Assembly: GCA_030141605.1 (NCBI GenBank)
Contig: JAQGDQ010000856.1
Coordinates: 1 to 61,094, forward strand
Direction: 5' to 3'
From: Tubiluchus corallicola
Taxonomy: Eukaryota; Priapulida; Priapulimorpha; Priapulimorphida; Tubiluchidae
DNA: 61,094 nucleotides
The translations under genes were made by a program, and so were the position numbers. The stretch's first letter is position 1. Each line of letters begins with the position of its first letter. Below are positions 30,901 through 40,739 of this stretch, one piece after another. The notes under the pieces are model-generated. The model saw nothing but the letters and a program-made list of their open reading frames with translations, made no database searches and was not told the DNA's origin.

Positions 30901-32685
30901 ATCGTGTGTTATTAGCGAAACCAAAGTAATAGGAGAAATCTTGGCACTTTGTCGAAACTAGCAGTTAGCATCGTAAAGCGACGGCTACTTTCACTTAGGA
31001 TTTCATGAGTTGAACACCTGCCGAAACTGAACATGGCGACGTCCGCGTATCTCAAGTAGAGCGAAAAATAGGGAATTGGTGTTTTGCCTAAAAATTCAAA
31101 GGTAAAAGGGCGTATAATGCTTTTATACATGGCGATTGTGTTTTTAAAATTACCGCAAAAGTCAACAAAATTGCTAAAATTAAGTGGAATAGCATATGAT
31201 TCATTCAGAATTTACTTTGCAAAGACTAATGCCAAAACGAGTAGAGGTATTGTAGTGTGGCGCACTTGGTGTATGGTGGTGTTACGTATGCTTGTCTAGT
31301 GGTATGGTGGCACACACTCACATTTGTTAGTCTTGAAGACCAACAATAATTTACAATTGTGCATCCATGTGTACAATTAAGCCAATTTTAGCAAGTTATA
31401 GTGAGACAGTGTGTTTGTTCATGTGAAGGTGTATAATTCAAAATTCAAATAATTCAAAAGCAAAGTCAAAGTTAAATGTCTAATTTTAAATTTTGCATCA
31501 AATAAGAATCTAGCCAGAACATTTCAGTTCATGTATGAGCATGATACACTACACGTATCTATGGTCTCTCTGGTACACTTGCCCTGGTCTCCTAGAGTTT
31601 AACACCGTGCAACCAACTCAAGACAGGAGAGTCGTAAAAGAGTGTATAATGCTTTTATAATAAAGCTTTAACGTATCGCCTCTATAGCCGAAGCTAAACT
31701 GAATTTTTTTCAAAACTCTCTGCCGAATCGGATCGGATCTAAAGTAACTTAGAGCTTCAGCGAATCGAATGCAATCAAAGCTCCAGATCGGATTCTGTTT
31801 CGAAGCTCCAGTTCTTTAGGAGCTTCGTGACATCCCCCACTGTTGTGGAGATCGCTGGCATCTATTAAAATTAAATAGAACATTGTAGAATGTTCCATTA
31901 GAATAATCGTCTTACGTTGTAGAATGTTCTAGAAAGAAACGTCTAGAATGTTCTCTGGCACGCTATATAAGGCGAAGCTGGCCGCTGAGACAGTCGCACT
32001 AATGCCACTTGCACATTCTCTTGTATACTTGTATTTTCAGATACACTTGAACGTTTTCCAGATTTTCACGTTTACTGTAAACATTTCGCTTTCCTTCATA
32101 CTTTTGTGTTGTAGAATCCTGGCTTAATAAACTAGTTTAATTTGACGACGTGTTTTCTAGTTTTCTCTGCGAGCCTTCCGAGAGAAACAAAACACAACAC
32201 CCACTGTGGAGCTTAAGGACCATAATTGCCATTTAAGCTAATAAATAACGTTTTCAAAGTTATATTACTTAGCATTAAGCTTTTATCCTTGAAATAATTC
32301 TGTAGAATTGATAGTTGAAATTTTTTGCGTTAGCCAATTTCGCACAAGTACATTGTTGCTGCACAGGCATTGCAGTTACTAAAAGATTTTTTCAGTTTAT
32401 TAGTTAGAAATTCATTTTTAATTTCTGTAAGGTAAGCAAATGCATTTCGCATGTAATTTTGCATGAAAATCCATTGTGTGAGGAGTAGGAATTAACAAAT
32501 ATAATATGATCGTTGCTTAGTGAGAGCAGTTTTTTGTGATCCCATGCAAAGCGCATGACCCTGAAGGATCTAACTTCCGCATTGTTTTGTTACAGTTTCC
32601 GCTGTGCGACGGCACACATAATAAACACAACGAGGAGTTCGGTGACAATGTTGGACCTGTCGTGATCGTCCGAAAGAAACAATAA
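27879..32685 (+). CDS. CISD2: CISD2, CDGSH-type 2Fe-2S protein (complete, three exons)
   Basis: Exons 27879-27978, 29857-30074 and 32596-32685 join in phase to 408 nt, 135 codons plus stop, the same length as human CISD2. CISD2 (NAF-1/Miner1) is a homodimeric 2Fe-2S protein anchored in ER and mitochondria-associated membranes, involved in calcium and redox homeostasis and autophagy. Seen directly: N-terminal amphipathic [19 protein letters not shown], a membrane anchor [20 protein letters not shown] (about residues 37-60), a basic linker, and the CDGSH core [17 protein letters not shown]. Cluster ligands are Cys99, Cys101, Cys110 and His114, the same numbers as in the human protein. It resembles CISD2 rather than CISD1 in its N-terminus. 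The start is the first of two adjacent ATG codons. An AATAAA lies 116 nt past the stop. Confidence 0.97.
28181..28650 (-). pseudogene. LINE ORF2 fragment with the reverse transcriptase deleted
   Basis: Minus-strand frame reads [20 protein letters not shown], then [17 protein letters not shown] (the connector just before the RT in Jockey/CR1-like ORF2), then jumps to a C-terminal [11 protein letters not shown]...[20 protein letters not shown] typical of the region after the RT. The RT itself is missing, an internal deletion of perhaps 200 or more codons. Lies in CISD2 intron 1, antisense. Confidence 0.75.
28651..29856 (+). other. CISD2 intron 1, remainder
   Basis: No exon seen. Contains the small dispersed repeat at 29070-29135 noted for 25135-25215. 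Region 29277-29400 has a higher GC content and repeat-like look but no partner in this window. Confidence 0.45.
29857..30074 (+). CDS. CISD2: CISD2 exon 2
   Basis: Acceptor CAATTTAG, donor AAG|GTGGGC; enters phase 1, leaves phase 0. Encodes the transmembrane anchor and the first half of the CDGSH domain, ending ...[12 protein letters not shown]. The ATG at 29811 is intronic and not a start. Confidence 0.96.
30286..31839. mobile_element. hAT-like non-autonomous element family 4 (GGATGTCAC ends)
   Basis: Begins CAGGGATGTCAC and ends GTGACATCCCC. Interior repeats of GAATCCGAATCTCAGTTTAA and AATTTTCGAATCC occupy the left 350 bp, with matching GAATCGGATCGGATC-type words at the right end. Left flank CTGTAGAG (30278-30285) and right flank CTGTGGAG (32204-32211) agree 7 of 8 once the solo LTR inserted at the right edge is subtracted. 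Located in CISD2 intron 2. Confidence 0.8.
31841..32199 (+). mobile_element. Solo LTR with heat-shock-element-like motifs
   Basis: 359 bp beginning TGTTGTGGAG and ending AACACAACA, flanked by an exact 5-bp duplication CCCAC (31836-31840 and 32200-32204). It has the parts of an LTR in order: GAAnnTTC clusters, TATATAA at 31964-31970, then AATAAA at 32126-32131. No internal retrotransposon sequence is present, so it is a solo LTR left by recombination. Sense orientation with CISD2, 396 bp before exon 3. Superfamily cannot be told from the LTR alone. Confidence 0.85.
31888..31953. promoter_or_regulatory. Cluster of heat-shock-element-like motifs in the solo LTR
   Basis: GAAtgTTC at 31888-31895, GAAtgTTCtaGAA at 31922-31934 (a perfect three-unit inverted nGAAn array) and GAAtgTTC at 31946-31953, all upstream of the TATA box at 31964. 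This spacing is the HSF-binding arrangement. Whether HSF binds is untested. Confidence 0.6.
32596..32685 (+). CDS. CISD2: CISD2 exon 3 (terminal)
   Basis: Acceptor TTTTGTTACAG, phase 0. Encodes [20 protein letters not shown] then PVVIVRKKQ and TAA (32683-32685), the second half of the CDGSH domain with ligands Cys110 and His114. Confidence 0.97.
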   Translation, partial: FPLCDGTHNKHNEEFGDNVGPVVIVRKKQ

Positions 32686-32800
32686 GATGGGTTTTCGTCA
32701 AGGTGGCAATCGTAGAAATCAAAAGACCCAAGACACGGAACAGTGTCATTCATTACTACTCCCCCCTAGTGCCTGGTTTGCCCGGTGATTATGGACAGAT

Positions 32801-32806
32801 AATAAA
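32801..32806 (+). terminator. CISD2 polyadenylation signal AATAAA
   Basis: Canonical AATAAA 116 nt after the CISD2 stop codon, followed by a TGTGGTATTTTTGT GU/U-rich stretch. Fits a short 3' UTR. Confidence 0.7.
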
Positions 32807-32903
32807 GCTTACTGTGGTATTTTTGTACTCATGTGCTAGATAGATTTTGCATCATATTAGACTGCAATTTTTTTTCCAAACACTCAGTCAGTAGGGTGCT
32901 TAG

Positions 32904-33464
32904 AAGGGATGCAATGGATCCAATTTTGCCGTTTCTGGATCGGATACGGATCTGGTTCTGGATCTACAAATTAACATAAACGATGTTCATTTTAGGGTCA
33001 CTGAGCAATTCTGATGTACTGTAATTTGTTCTGCACTTGAACATCACATATAGCATCATTTCTATTTGTCTGGTTTAAATTAAAAACTTTAAACTTCTGT
33101 TGGAAGTATACGGCTCTAAATTTTCAGCAGACATTTTTGTGGCAGTTGTTCTATCTTTGCTTGCTGTTCGCAGCAAGGTAGCCCCAACGTGAAGATTGCC
33201 GGTATTGCTTGCGTTACAAGCATGGCGGCATAACAGCTGAGCAATATTTTCGTAAATTTCCAAAGGTTTTAATCGAAATGCTTCAAATTTTTTCACAAAA
33301 ATTAAAGACTGTTCGGGTAACTAAACTGTCATGTGTATCATTTCTTGCCTGCTTCAATTTTTTTCTACCCGTAGACAAGTAGAAATACAAACAGTGCAAA
33401 ATCCGAGGAACATTTCTGCCGGATCCGAATCTCAGGATCCGGAACCGGATCCAGTACATCCCCA
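32904..33464. mobile_element. hAT-like MITE family 5 (GGATCC-rich)
   Basis: 561 bp with ends AAGGGATGCAATGGATCC and GGATCCAGTACATCCCCA, inverted and imperfect. Flanks GTGCTTAG and TTGCTTAA agree 6 of 8. The termini carry repeated GGATC(C/G)GGAT words. Not coding. Confidence 0.7.
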
Positions 33465-33599
33465 TTGCTTAATTGTCAGTCTGTCGTTGGATCTTCTGTG
33501 CTGTACTGATAACTAGACGTCATAGTTTATTTGTGCAGCTGACAAAATAGAAACAAAATATATATGTATGCCCTGTAATTAAGATTTGGTCTTCATCAT

Positions 33600-33645
33600 T
33601 GTCATCATCATTATCATCGTCATCATTATCACCACCACCACCTAC
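33600..33645 (+). repeat. Imperfect (CAT)n/(CAC)n microsatellite
   Basis: Run of TCATCATTATCATCGTCATC followed by ACCACCACCACC. It sits next to the dispersed sequence between MITEs 5 and 1C. No gene. Confidence 0.8.
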
Positions 33646-33835
33646 TGATGGGCGATTTTGAAACTTTAATTCGATTGTAGTCTTGTTCTTGAAATTCAGT
33701 GTCACGATTAATCTTTTGCGGCGATTTTTTTTAGTGTTTTAGTCCTTATTTATCAATGGCTGCAGTGAATGAGCCTCCAAGCTTCTTCACGGCTTTCGTC
33801 ACCGTCTGCCATACTTGCAAACTATTTATATAGAC

Positions 33836-34382
33836 CAAGGATGAGAATGACAAATTGCAAAAAGTCTGAAACAGGCCGGGGGTTTGGGAGCCATCTAGGT
33901 CCCCAATGAGGTTGAGAGGCAAAGCCCCCATGGGGGTTAAAGGTGGCGAAGCCCCTTGGAGCCAGAAACAAATTGCAATTTTGTGACCATAGAGAGCCTC
34001 TACGTGGACTTAAAATATCAATTACCTTGTTTCATGCATAATTTAAAATACCCAACTATCAAGGATACATGATACTTAATTGTCTCATAAATGCCTAAGT
34101 ACTGGCCGCTCATATGCAAAAGTATATAAAAACTGTCTGCAATTGACTCAAATAACTCCGCACAATTGATTCTATATTTTTATACGTAGAGATACACACA
34201 TGGTTACACTGATGTACGTGATGTAAACAAAGTAACAGCCTGCCAACTAGTGGTCAGCTTGTGTAACAATGTACGGGGTCCGTAAAAATTTTCTCAACGA
34301 ATTTACGCGACTTACAAAAATGGCACTACTGGTCTTCCAAAAACTCGGAATTCCGCGTATCCGCGGAAAATTCTCATCCCTG
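33836..34382 (-). mobile_element. hAT-like MITE family 1, copy C (complete, inverted)
   Basis: 547 bp from CAAGGATGAGAAT to ATTCTCATCCCTG, the reverse complement of copy B (6550-7055) with a longer inner GC-rich part. I could not see an exact target duplication. Not coding. Confidence 0.87.
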
Positions 34383-37013
34383 ATAGATACGCACCTCTTT
34401 TCCTTTAACTACTCTATGATGACATCACTACACGTGACACGCGCCAACAAATTAAAAGCCAGTAAATTGTTCGCAACATTTTGGTTCGCAATTGTGCGCA
34501 TTGTGCAAAGCGAGACAAGGGAAGAAATGGCGTAAAGATTTCGTTTACTTGTGCTAAAACACTTGTGTTTAAGTCAGCGTATAACACTTTTATTTTGGTC
34601 TCGATTAATTGAATTACTGTTCAATCGCCAGTTATATCGATTTACACATGGCTGTAATCGGAAATAATGCGATCAATCGCCCATCAATGATCGTCATCAG
34701 CTGTATGCAGGCTCTTATACGTGCATTACAATATTCTTAATTTTGTAAAGTGCTGTCACTTTTCTGTGCGTTGCTGTTTGTTGTTTATTTTGCCATTTGC
34801 AGTGGCTTCTCGGTGTTTTGTGGCCAATCTAGGCCCCTGATAAAATTGTCAAATACGTTCATGCTCACACGATATATATACTGCCTTGTATATCAAAGCA
34901 AATTGTCTTTGACAAGAACTTAAACTTGAAAAGGAAAAAAGTGTCGTTAACATTAAGTTAGAATCAATAAATAATGCCAGTAAATGAAACTGTGTGAAAT
35001 TAGACAGTGTTAAACACTACCATATTAAGGATGAGCATCAAACGTTCGAGTTCATTTCGAACAGTTTTTTTGTTTGAATGTGATTCGGTCCCAAAGTTAT
35101 GAATTCGAATAATTCAGCACTTGAGCTGCATACGATTCTTTGTCGCTAAAACGTTTAACGCAGCATCCAATCAGCACGATTTTGCTGCGATTTCAACGCC
35201 ATTAAAATTATTAATGTTTTTGCTGCAAACAAAGTCAAGCAATATGAAAGATCTTTGAGAGAGCACTTTTTACTCTTGCTTCAAAAATCCTTAAAACTGA
35301 ATTCGAATTTCATTCGTATCCAGGTTTAAAGATTTTCAAATCATAGATAAAAAAACAGTCACTCAAAGATAATGCATATTGCTTTGCCTTGATTCGAGTT
35401 CGAAAGACAAGTTCGAATTTGCTTTCTGATTGCTACCCGTACTGCATGTGCGTGTTTTCTCCATCTTACTTTTCTGTATTTGCTAAGGCATAAGACTCGT
35501 TCTTTCAGACATTTGCTAACCTTTGTGCAATTGGTGATTATTAATTTGAGTAGTGTACACTGTATAGCAAGATCTCATTCAAAAGCGGGCATACGTAATA
35601 CACACGCAAAGCCTAAATCAGGGCTGGTTAGTTTTCAAATTCGTTTAGTAAGCACCTTGTATGTTGATCACAAGCTTATTGTGATGGTTATATATATATA
35701 TATAATCGCTATTATTTGTAAAGATATCTAGTTATTTTTGATAATAAACAGATTTAGTTGCCTTAATGGGAAGCATTTCTGGTAGTTTGTGATGCCGTGA
35801 ACATCGTATTTATCAATGGCGGCTCGTGTATAAGCACTTTGGAACTGCAGCACCCCCTATTTTCACTCTACATCATCGATATCATTCAATATAATAAGTC
35901 GTTTTTGTTTAGTTCTTTCTTTATACTTGTGCGGAACTAGAACACATGAGGGCAGTGCTGTTTACTTCACAACCCATCACAGTGGTGTGAGATAACACGC
36001 TGTACGGTGCAGTGCTGGCGACTGCTGTTAGGTAGAGAAAGTACTGTCACTCATACAGTTTGTTGTCAGTTGACACGTGCTTAAATACCGTGTACTAGCA
36101 TGTTCTTGCACTGCAGGATTTTTAGGCTATTAGTGTATTGTGGTTTGCACTGTCTGGCCTTATTAATATTTTTGTTGTCTAGGGGAATTTATTGTGTGCA
36201 CTACAGTTCATTAACCTCACTATAATAATAGCGTAGGTGTGAAGTTTGGGTCCGTTTCTCACCTTTACTTCAGTTTTTTTTTGTTTTTTCTGCTTTTATC
36301 TCAGCAGGGCAGTGAATGCATGGATCTCGGCTAAAACACTTGTTTTATACACAAACGCGGTGCTCAGCGCATGCGCATTGCCAGGCGATACCATACTGCA
36401 TGTGAAATGAGGGTTTTGAGCAACTGCTACTTATTTTCATTGGCATCTTCTTAATAAGCTACTAAATTGCTTATTTTACAGTTTACTTTGTCATCTACTT
36501 TCTTCTAATTATTTTGCAGCTAACAAATATTAACAATTGTTTAAGCTCTACTAAAAATAATCTTCGGTAAATTAATTTGTTTATCAAGCATCCGAACGGC
36601 TCTCAATTGGCATGATTTTCTTGTTGCGCGCCCTCTATCGGCGGCTTGCATAGTTAGTTTTTGTAAACAAACATGTCCGCTCCCAGCGAAGGCATTTATT
36701 GTAGCAAAGGTTAGGTGGGTTTTAAACAAGGCAAAACACCACACACCCCCTTCTAAATTACTCCACCTGCCCTCAGGTGGTCAAAAATAGGAGGCATTTC
36801 TTTTGTGCAGTTGCACACTTCATTGCAGTATTGGAGAAGTTAACAAAGCTCTGCCCACTTTTTGTAAGTCTTTGTTGTAGATACTTCGGTAAGTATCTTT
36901 ACTTGTTGCACTTTGTTTGGAAGTAACAAAACAAGTGCTGGATTGTAACTGCATCATATCAACTACTCCAATAGTACAATTATGCCAGACAGTAATTTTA
37001 AATTGCAAAAATC
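34383..37013. other. Intergenic sequence with a degraded family 2 MITE at 35029-35443
   Basis: 35029-35443 starts AAGGATGAGCATCAAACGTTCGA and ends near GAATTTGCTTTCTG..TGCTACCC, a diverged relative of 13428-13758 (same TTCGAATTCG words). Remaining sequence shows no conserved exon, RNA gene or defined repeat. Confidence 0.55.
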
Positions 37014-37021
37014 CTTTACTT

Positions 37022-37452
37022 CAAGGGTGTGCAAATTATCTGACTAGCCGGGCCACATTAAATATTCCCGCAATTCCTGTGGGCCACATGCAGTTTGGTC
37101 AAGGAGTCAAGTACAGTAGGACCTAATAACGATTTTTCTGCATCTGATCTGTCACATCAATACTACTGCATACTACACTCAAAAAACTATTTTAGAAATT
37201 ATTAAAATTAATATTAAAAACCAAATATTTCGTCATGTCCGACAGTGACATTAAGTGACAATGGTCTTGTAAGGGTTAGTGCCATCTGATTTAGAGGAAA
37301 AAACTACCCGCACTATCTTTGCGATATTGGCGCAGACATCAGCTAGATCGCGTGGGCCGCACTTTCATTACGTTGACAGACCTCTTCGCGGGCCGCACAA
37401 GATCTCTCGGCAGGCCGCAAGTGGCCCGCGGGCCGCAGTTTGCACACCCCTG
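37022..37452. mobile_element. hAT-like MITE family 3, copy B
   Basis: 431 bp from CAAGGGTGTGCAAA to TTTGCACACCCCTG with a perfect 8-bp target duplication CTTTACTT (37014-37021 and 37453-37460). About 90% like copy A (17488-17893) by eye, with a 25-bp longer GGGCCGCAAGTGGCCCGCGG right end. Confidence 0.95.
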
Positions 37453-37976
37453 CTTTACTTTATTAAAATGTGCAAAATGTACATTTCTATAAAATATATA
37501 TCTTTCAAAATACAGTGTTAACATACGTATATTATTATATACGTGTGAAAGACATACAATCTGTGGCATCATATCAAAATAAAGCATTGCATAATACTTA
37601 TGTTCTATAAGATTCAGATCAAACAAAATGTTGTTTTTAATGAGGAAAACATTAATCAAATAATCACAATATCCAACCAATGGTAACATAATATCACTTT
37701 GCTCAATATAATGTTAAGAGATATTTGAAACCAAATTATGACAATTTTTTTTTTACTTTTCCCTGAAATCTCTAGCAAAAAGGTTGACAAGAACTAAACA
37801 TTTAACAAAGTAATTTTAACACACTGAGCATTGCACCTTCTTTTCTTAATACTGAATACATGAGGTAGAATAAAATGCATAAAAAATGAGAATGCAATCT
37901 ACACAGAATTACACATAAGATTACAAAAACTGATTTATATAAAAAGTGTAAACGCAATATAGTATTACAATCTATT

Positions 37977-38723
37977 CTAAAGTGTAAACAGATACAAATA
38001 AAGTGGCATACTTTTATCGTGGTCACAATCATCACAGGAGCTGCTGGTCTCACTATCACTTGATCTAGAACTGGAAGAGGTAGATGAAAGATGTTTAGTG
38101 TGTCTCATTCCTAGTGGACTAATAGATTTCTTCTCATCCAAAGGAGTTTGGATGGGGACTTCAGTTTCCACTACATCAGAAGTAGCTTGTCCCACCTTTA
38201 TTATTTTCTTATTGATCGGGGAACTTTCCTTACCCAATCGCTCTTTGGAAGACCTTTTTCTCTTACTTCTGTTTTTACCAGGCGACTTCTCTCTGTTAGA
38301 ATCATCAGTGGGTTTGGTATGACCTGAAGATTCCACATTAGTAGTGGGAGATGTGCTTTTGTCTGCCACTGGTAGTTTGGGGATGGGTCTTGGGTCCACA
38401 GGAGCCAACATATTATATATTTGCTCCATCACCTGCTTCTGCAATTCCATATACTCTCTTCCAATCCTGATAGTTTTTTGGATAAGGGACGGTAGGTTGG
38501 ATGTCACATATGAGCCATTTGTTGCACTACTACTACCTTTTCCATCGTATCTCCTCACAAGGACTAGTGGTTGCCATCAGCGCATTAATTCAGCTGTTCC
38601 CATTAACGGCCGTCTCTGGGGCATCGCCTGACCAGCGTGACATTGCTTCCAGTGTCGAGACTTTGCTTGCAACGATCCACTATTAAATGTGCATTTATTA
38701 CATTTGAATCGTGATGTATTCAT
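37977..38723 (-). pseudogene. Retrotransposon third ORF with C2H2 zinc finger (one internal stop)
   Basis: Begins ATG AAT ACA TCA directly after a strong acceptor-like TTTTTTATTTTGTTTCAG (38724-38741), suggesting translation from a spliced subgenomic RNA as for the env ORF of some gypsy elements. N-terminus: FKCNKCTFNSGSLQAKSRHW and KQCH, which fits C-X2-C-X12-H-X4-H exactly. One in-frame TGA (38577-38579) follows, then the same frame continues about 190 codons: a helical ESLQ-type part (TIRIGREYMELQKQVMEQIY), a Lys/Arg-rich nuclear-signal-like GKNRSKRKRSSKERLG and a Ser-rich acidic tail with SSSSRSSDSETSSSCDDCDH. Not an envelope protein: no signal peptide or membrane span. Its role is unknown; DNA or RNA binding is plausible. 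Confidence 0.7.
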
Positions 38724-39039
38724 CTGAAACAAAATAAAAAAACATAAAGATTGATGTTTTCCAATGTTTCTATGCACTATATATTAAAATCTCTGACGCC
38801 ACCAGAAGAGCCATTTTCAGAGCAACAGTCCTTCCATTAGTGTGGATGGATGCAGTTTAACGCCTTGCCCAAGGTGGACTTCATAGTGACTTATAAGTCT
38901 AGTCGAATAGGTGGTTTTCTTACTCTAGCACCTCTGCGAAGCTTGGTTTCTGTTTCAAAGCCAGAAGCAGAATCATAAACTGTAGCTTCTTCAAGTTCGC
39001 ATGGCTGCTCCTTCTCATACAATCTCCTCCCAAAAATGA

Positions 39040-40520
39040 AACATTTTCCTCTGCATGGTCTGCATATTGTTTAACATGGTCCAATCCATAGGTGTTTTAT
39101 CACCAAAATACGGCTTCAAATTGTCTATATGAACAACTTTGGGATTTGTTTTAGCATCTTTTTAAATTTTATATGTAACACCATTAATCTTGGTTAAAAC
39201 AAGATATGGACCTTGAAACCCTTGGCCTAACTTTCTTCTGAGTGCAGGTGGATAAAAATACCATACCCAATCACCCTCTTTAATCTGCATGGACTTGACA
39301 TTGGTATGTCATAATCTCTTTTCTGTCTCTGCTGCTTTGAGGAGAGAATTGCGGGCAAACTCATGTGCTTCTTTTAAATTTAACACATCCTTAGTCCATT
39401 CTACATATTCATGAGGACAGTGAGTTGGCCTCTCTGGCTGTGGAGGTGACCCTACCATAATATCTAAGGGTATATTGTTCTCCCTCCCAAACATCATTAG
39501 GTTAGGAGAGCAGCCCGTAGATGCGTGAGCTGTGGCTCTATAAGCCATTAGGACGCATGGCAAATGATCGTCCCAATTATCCCTCTATTCATTTACGAAT
39601 ATAGCTAACATTTGTTGTAAGGTTCTATTAAACCTTTCAACAAGACGATCTGACTGAGGGTGGTAAACTGTTGTACGAGTTTTATCAATTTCAAGAGCTT
39701 TACAAACACCTTTAAACAACTTGGATTCGAACTCAGTTCCTTGGTCAGTATGAATCTGCAAAGGTACGCCATACCTACAGATAAATTCTGTTACAAGTGT
39801 ATCTGCCACAGTGTATGCCTCGTGGTTAGGAAGTGCATTTGCTTCTACCCACTTAGTAAAATGATCACATACAACCATGATCACTTTATTTTTCTTGGAA
39901 GTTTCTTCCAATGGGCCAAGTATATCAATTGCTATACGTTCAAATGGACCTGTAGGCATTTGTTGTTGAAGCTTTCCCCTCTTAGGACCTTTTCCAGGCT
40001 TCCTTCGAGCACAAGCAGAGCAAAACTTACACCATCTTTTAACATCATTTTGATATCCAGGCCAATAAAAGCGCTGTTTCAATTTTGCTATACTTCTGTG
40101 CACACCCTGATGTGCACCAGTTCTAGGACTATGTAGATGATTAAAAATCTCCCGTCGCAATCCATATTTCACAATCAACTGCCTTGTTGGAGAGCTAGGG
40201 GTAATGCTAGTCTCAAATCGTTTGTACAGCAGTCCATCATATATTTCTAAGGTATCCCATAAGTTCCAGTACGTTCTAAAATCTGAACCCTTGTCTGCTA
40301 TTTTTTGAAAATCAGGTTTAGTTTCTCCATCACTAATTCGCTCCCTAAAGAAATCTATAGCTACATCTTGCTCTTGTAATTCCTTTAGGCGCCATTTTGA
40401 GATGTCAAATGGTAAATCAGCAGGGCTTTGCACTGGTCCTATGGAGGCTCTTTCATCTAAGGGAATGTCAGCATCCAAGTCATGTGGAATACTTTCCCTT
40501 GGTCCTCCAATAGGATTCAT
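39040..40520 (-). pseudogene. Ty3/gypsy integrase with three premature stops
   Basis: N-terminal zinc-binding region around GAHQGVH...WCKFCSAC (about residues 130-170), catalytic core with D199 (RIAIDILGP), D259 (IHTDQGTEF) and E295 (VERFNRTL), so the DDE triad is present. After a TAG at 39585-39587 the same frame goes on with LMAYRATAHASTGCSPN, after a TGA at 39309-39311 with a GPY/F module (RKLGQGFQGPYLVLTKI..VVHIDNLKPYF), itself broken by a TAA at 39162-39164. Integrase would insert cDNA into the host genome. This copy cannot make a full protein. Upstream linker MNPIGGPRES... has no recognised domain. Confidence 0.93.
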
Positions 40521-40739
40521 CTCTCCCCCCTTCTGGGTTTCACCATCTTAACAGACAACTCCAGTGATGGGACCGCAATTACGTCACTCTCAGAACTTTT
40601 ATGTTCATCCCCGTGAACATTTAGAGCAACACTCTTTGGCTTCACGTCACTACTGCTTAAATGCACCACTGGCTGCAGCAGATCGGTCACATTCTGAGAA
40701 GCCAATCCCCTAGAAACATTACAAATTACAAACCACATT

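Larger units (their letters stand above)
37977..40738 (-). mobile_element. Ty3/gypsy retrotransposon remnant (integrase plus extra ORF, no RT)
   Basis: Minus-strand order: unidentified linker (to 40517), integrase (40520-39040), then a separate zinc-finger ORF (38723-37977). No gag, protease, reverse transcriptase or RNase H is seen upstream before 43 kb, so the 5' half is lost. I could not find paired LTRs. At least three nonsense codons in the integrase frame show that this copy is dead. Confidence 0.9.

Noticed and set aside
39660-40136. 158-aa plus-strand ORF
   Set aside because: Shadow frame opposite the gypsy integrase.
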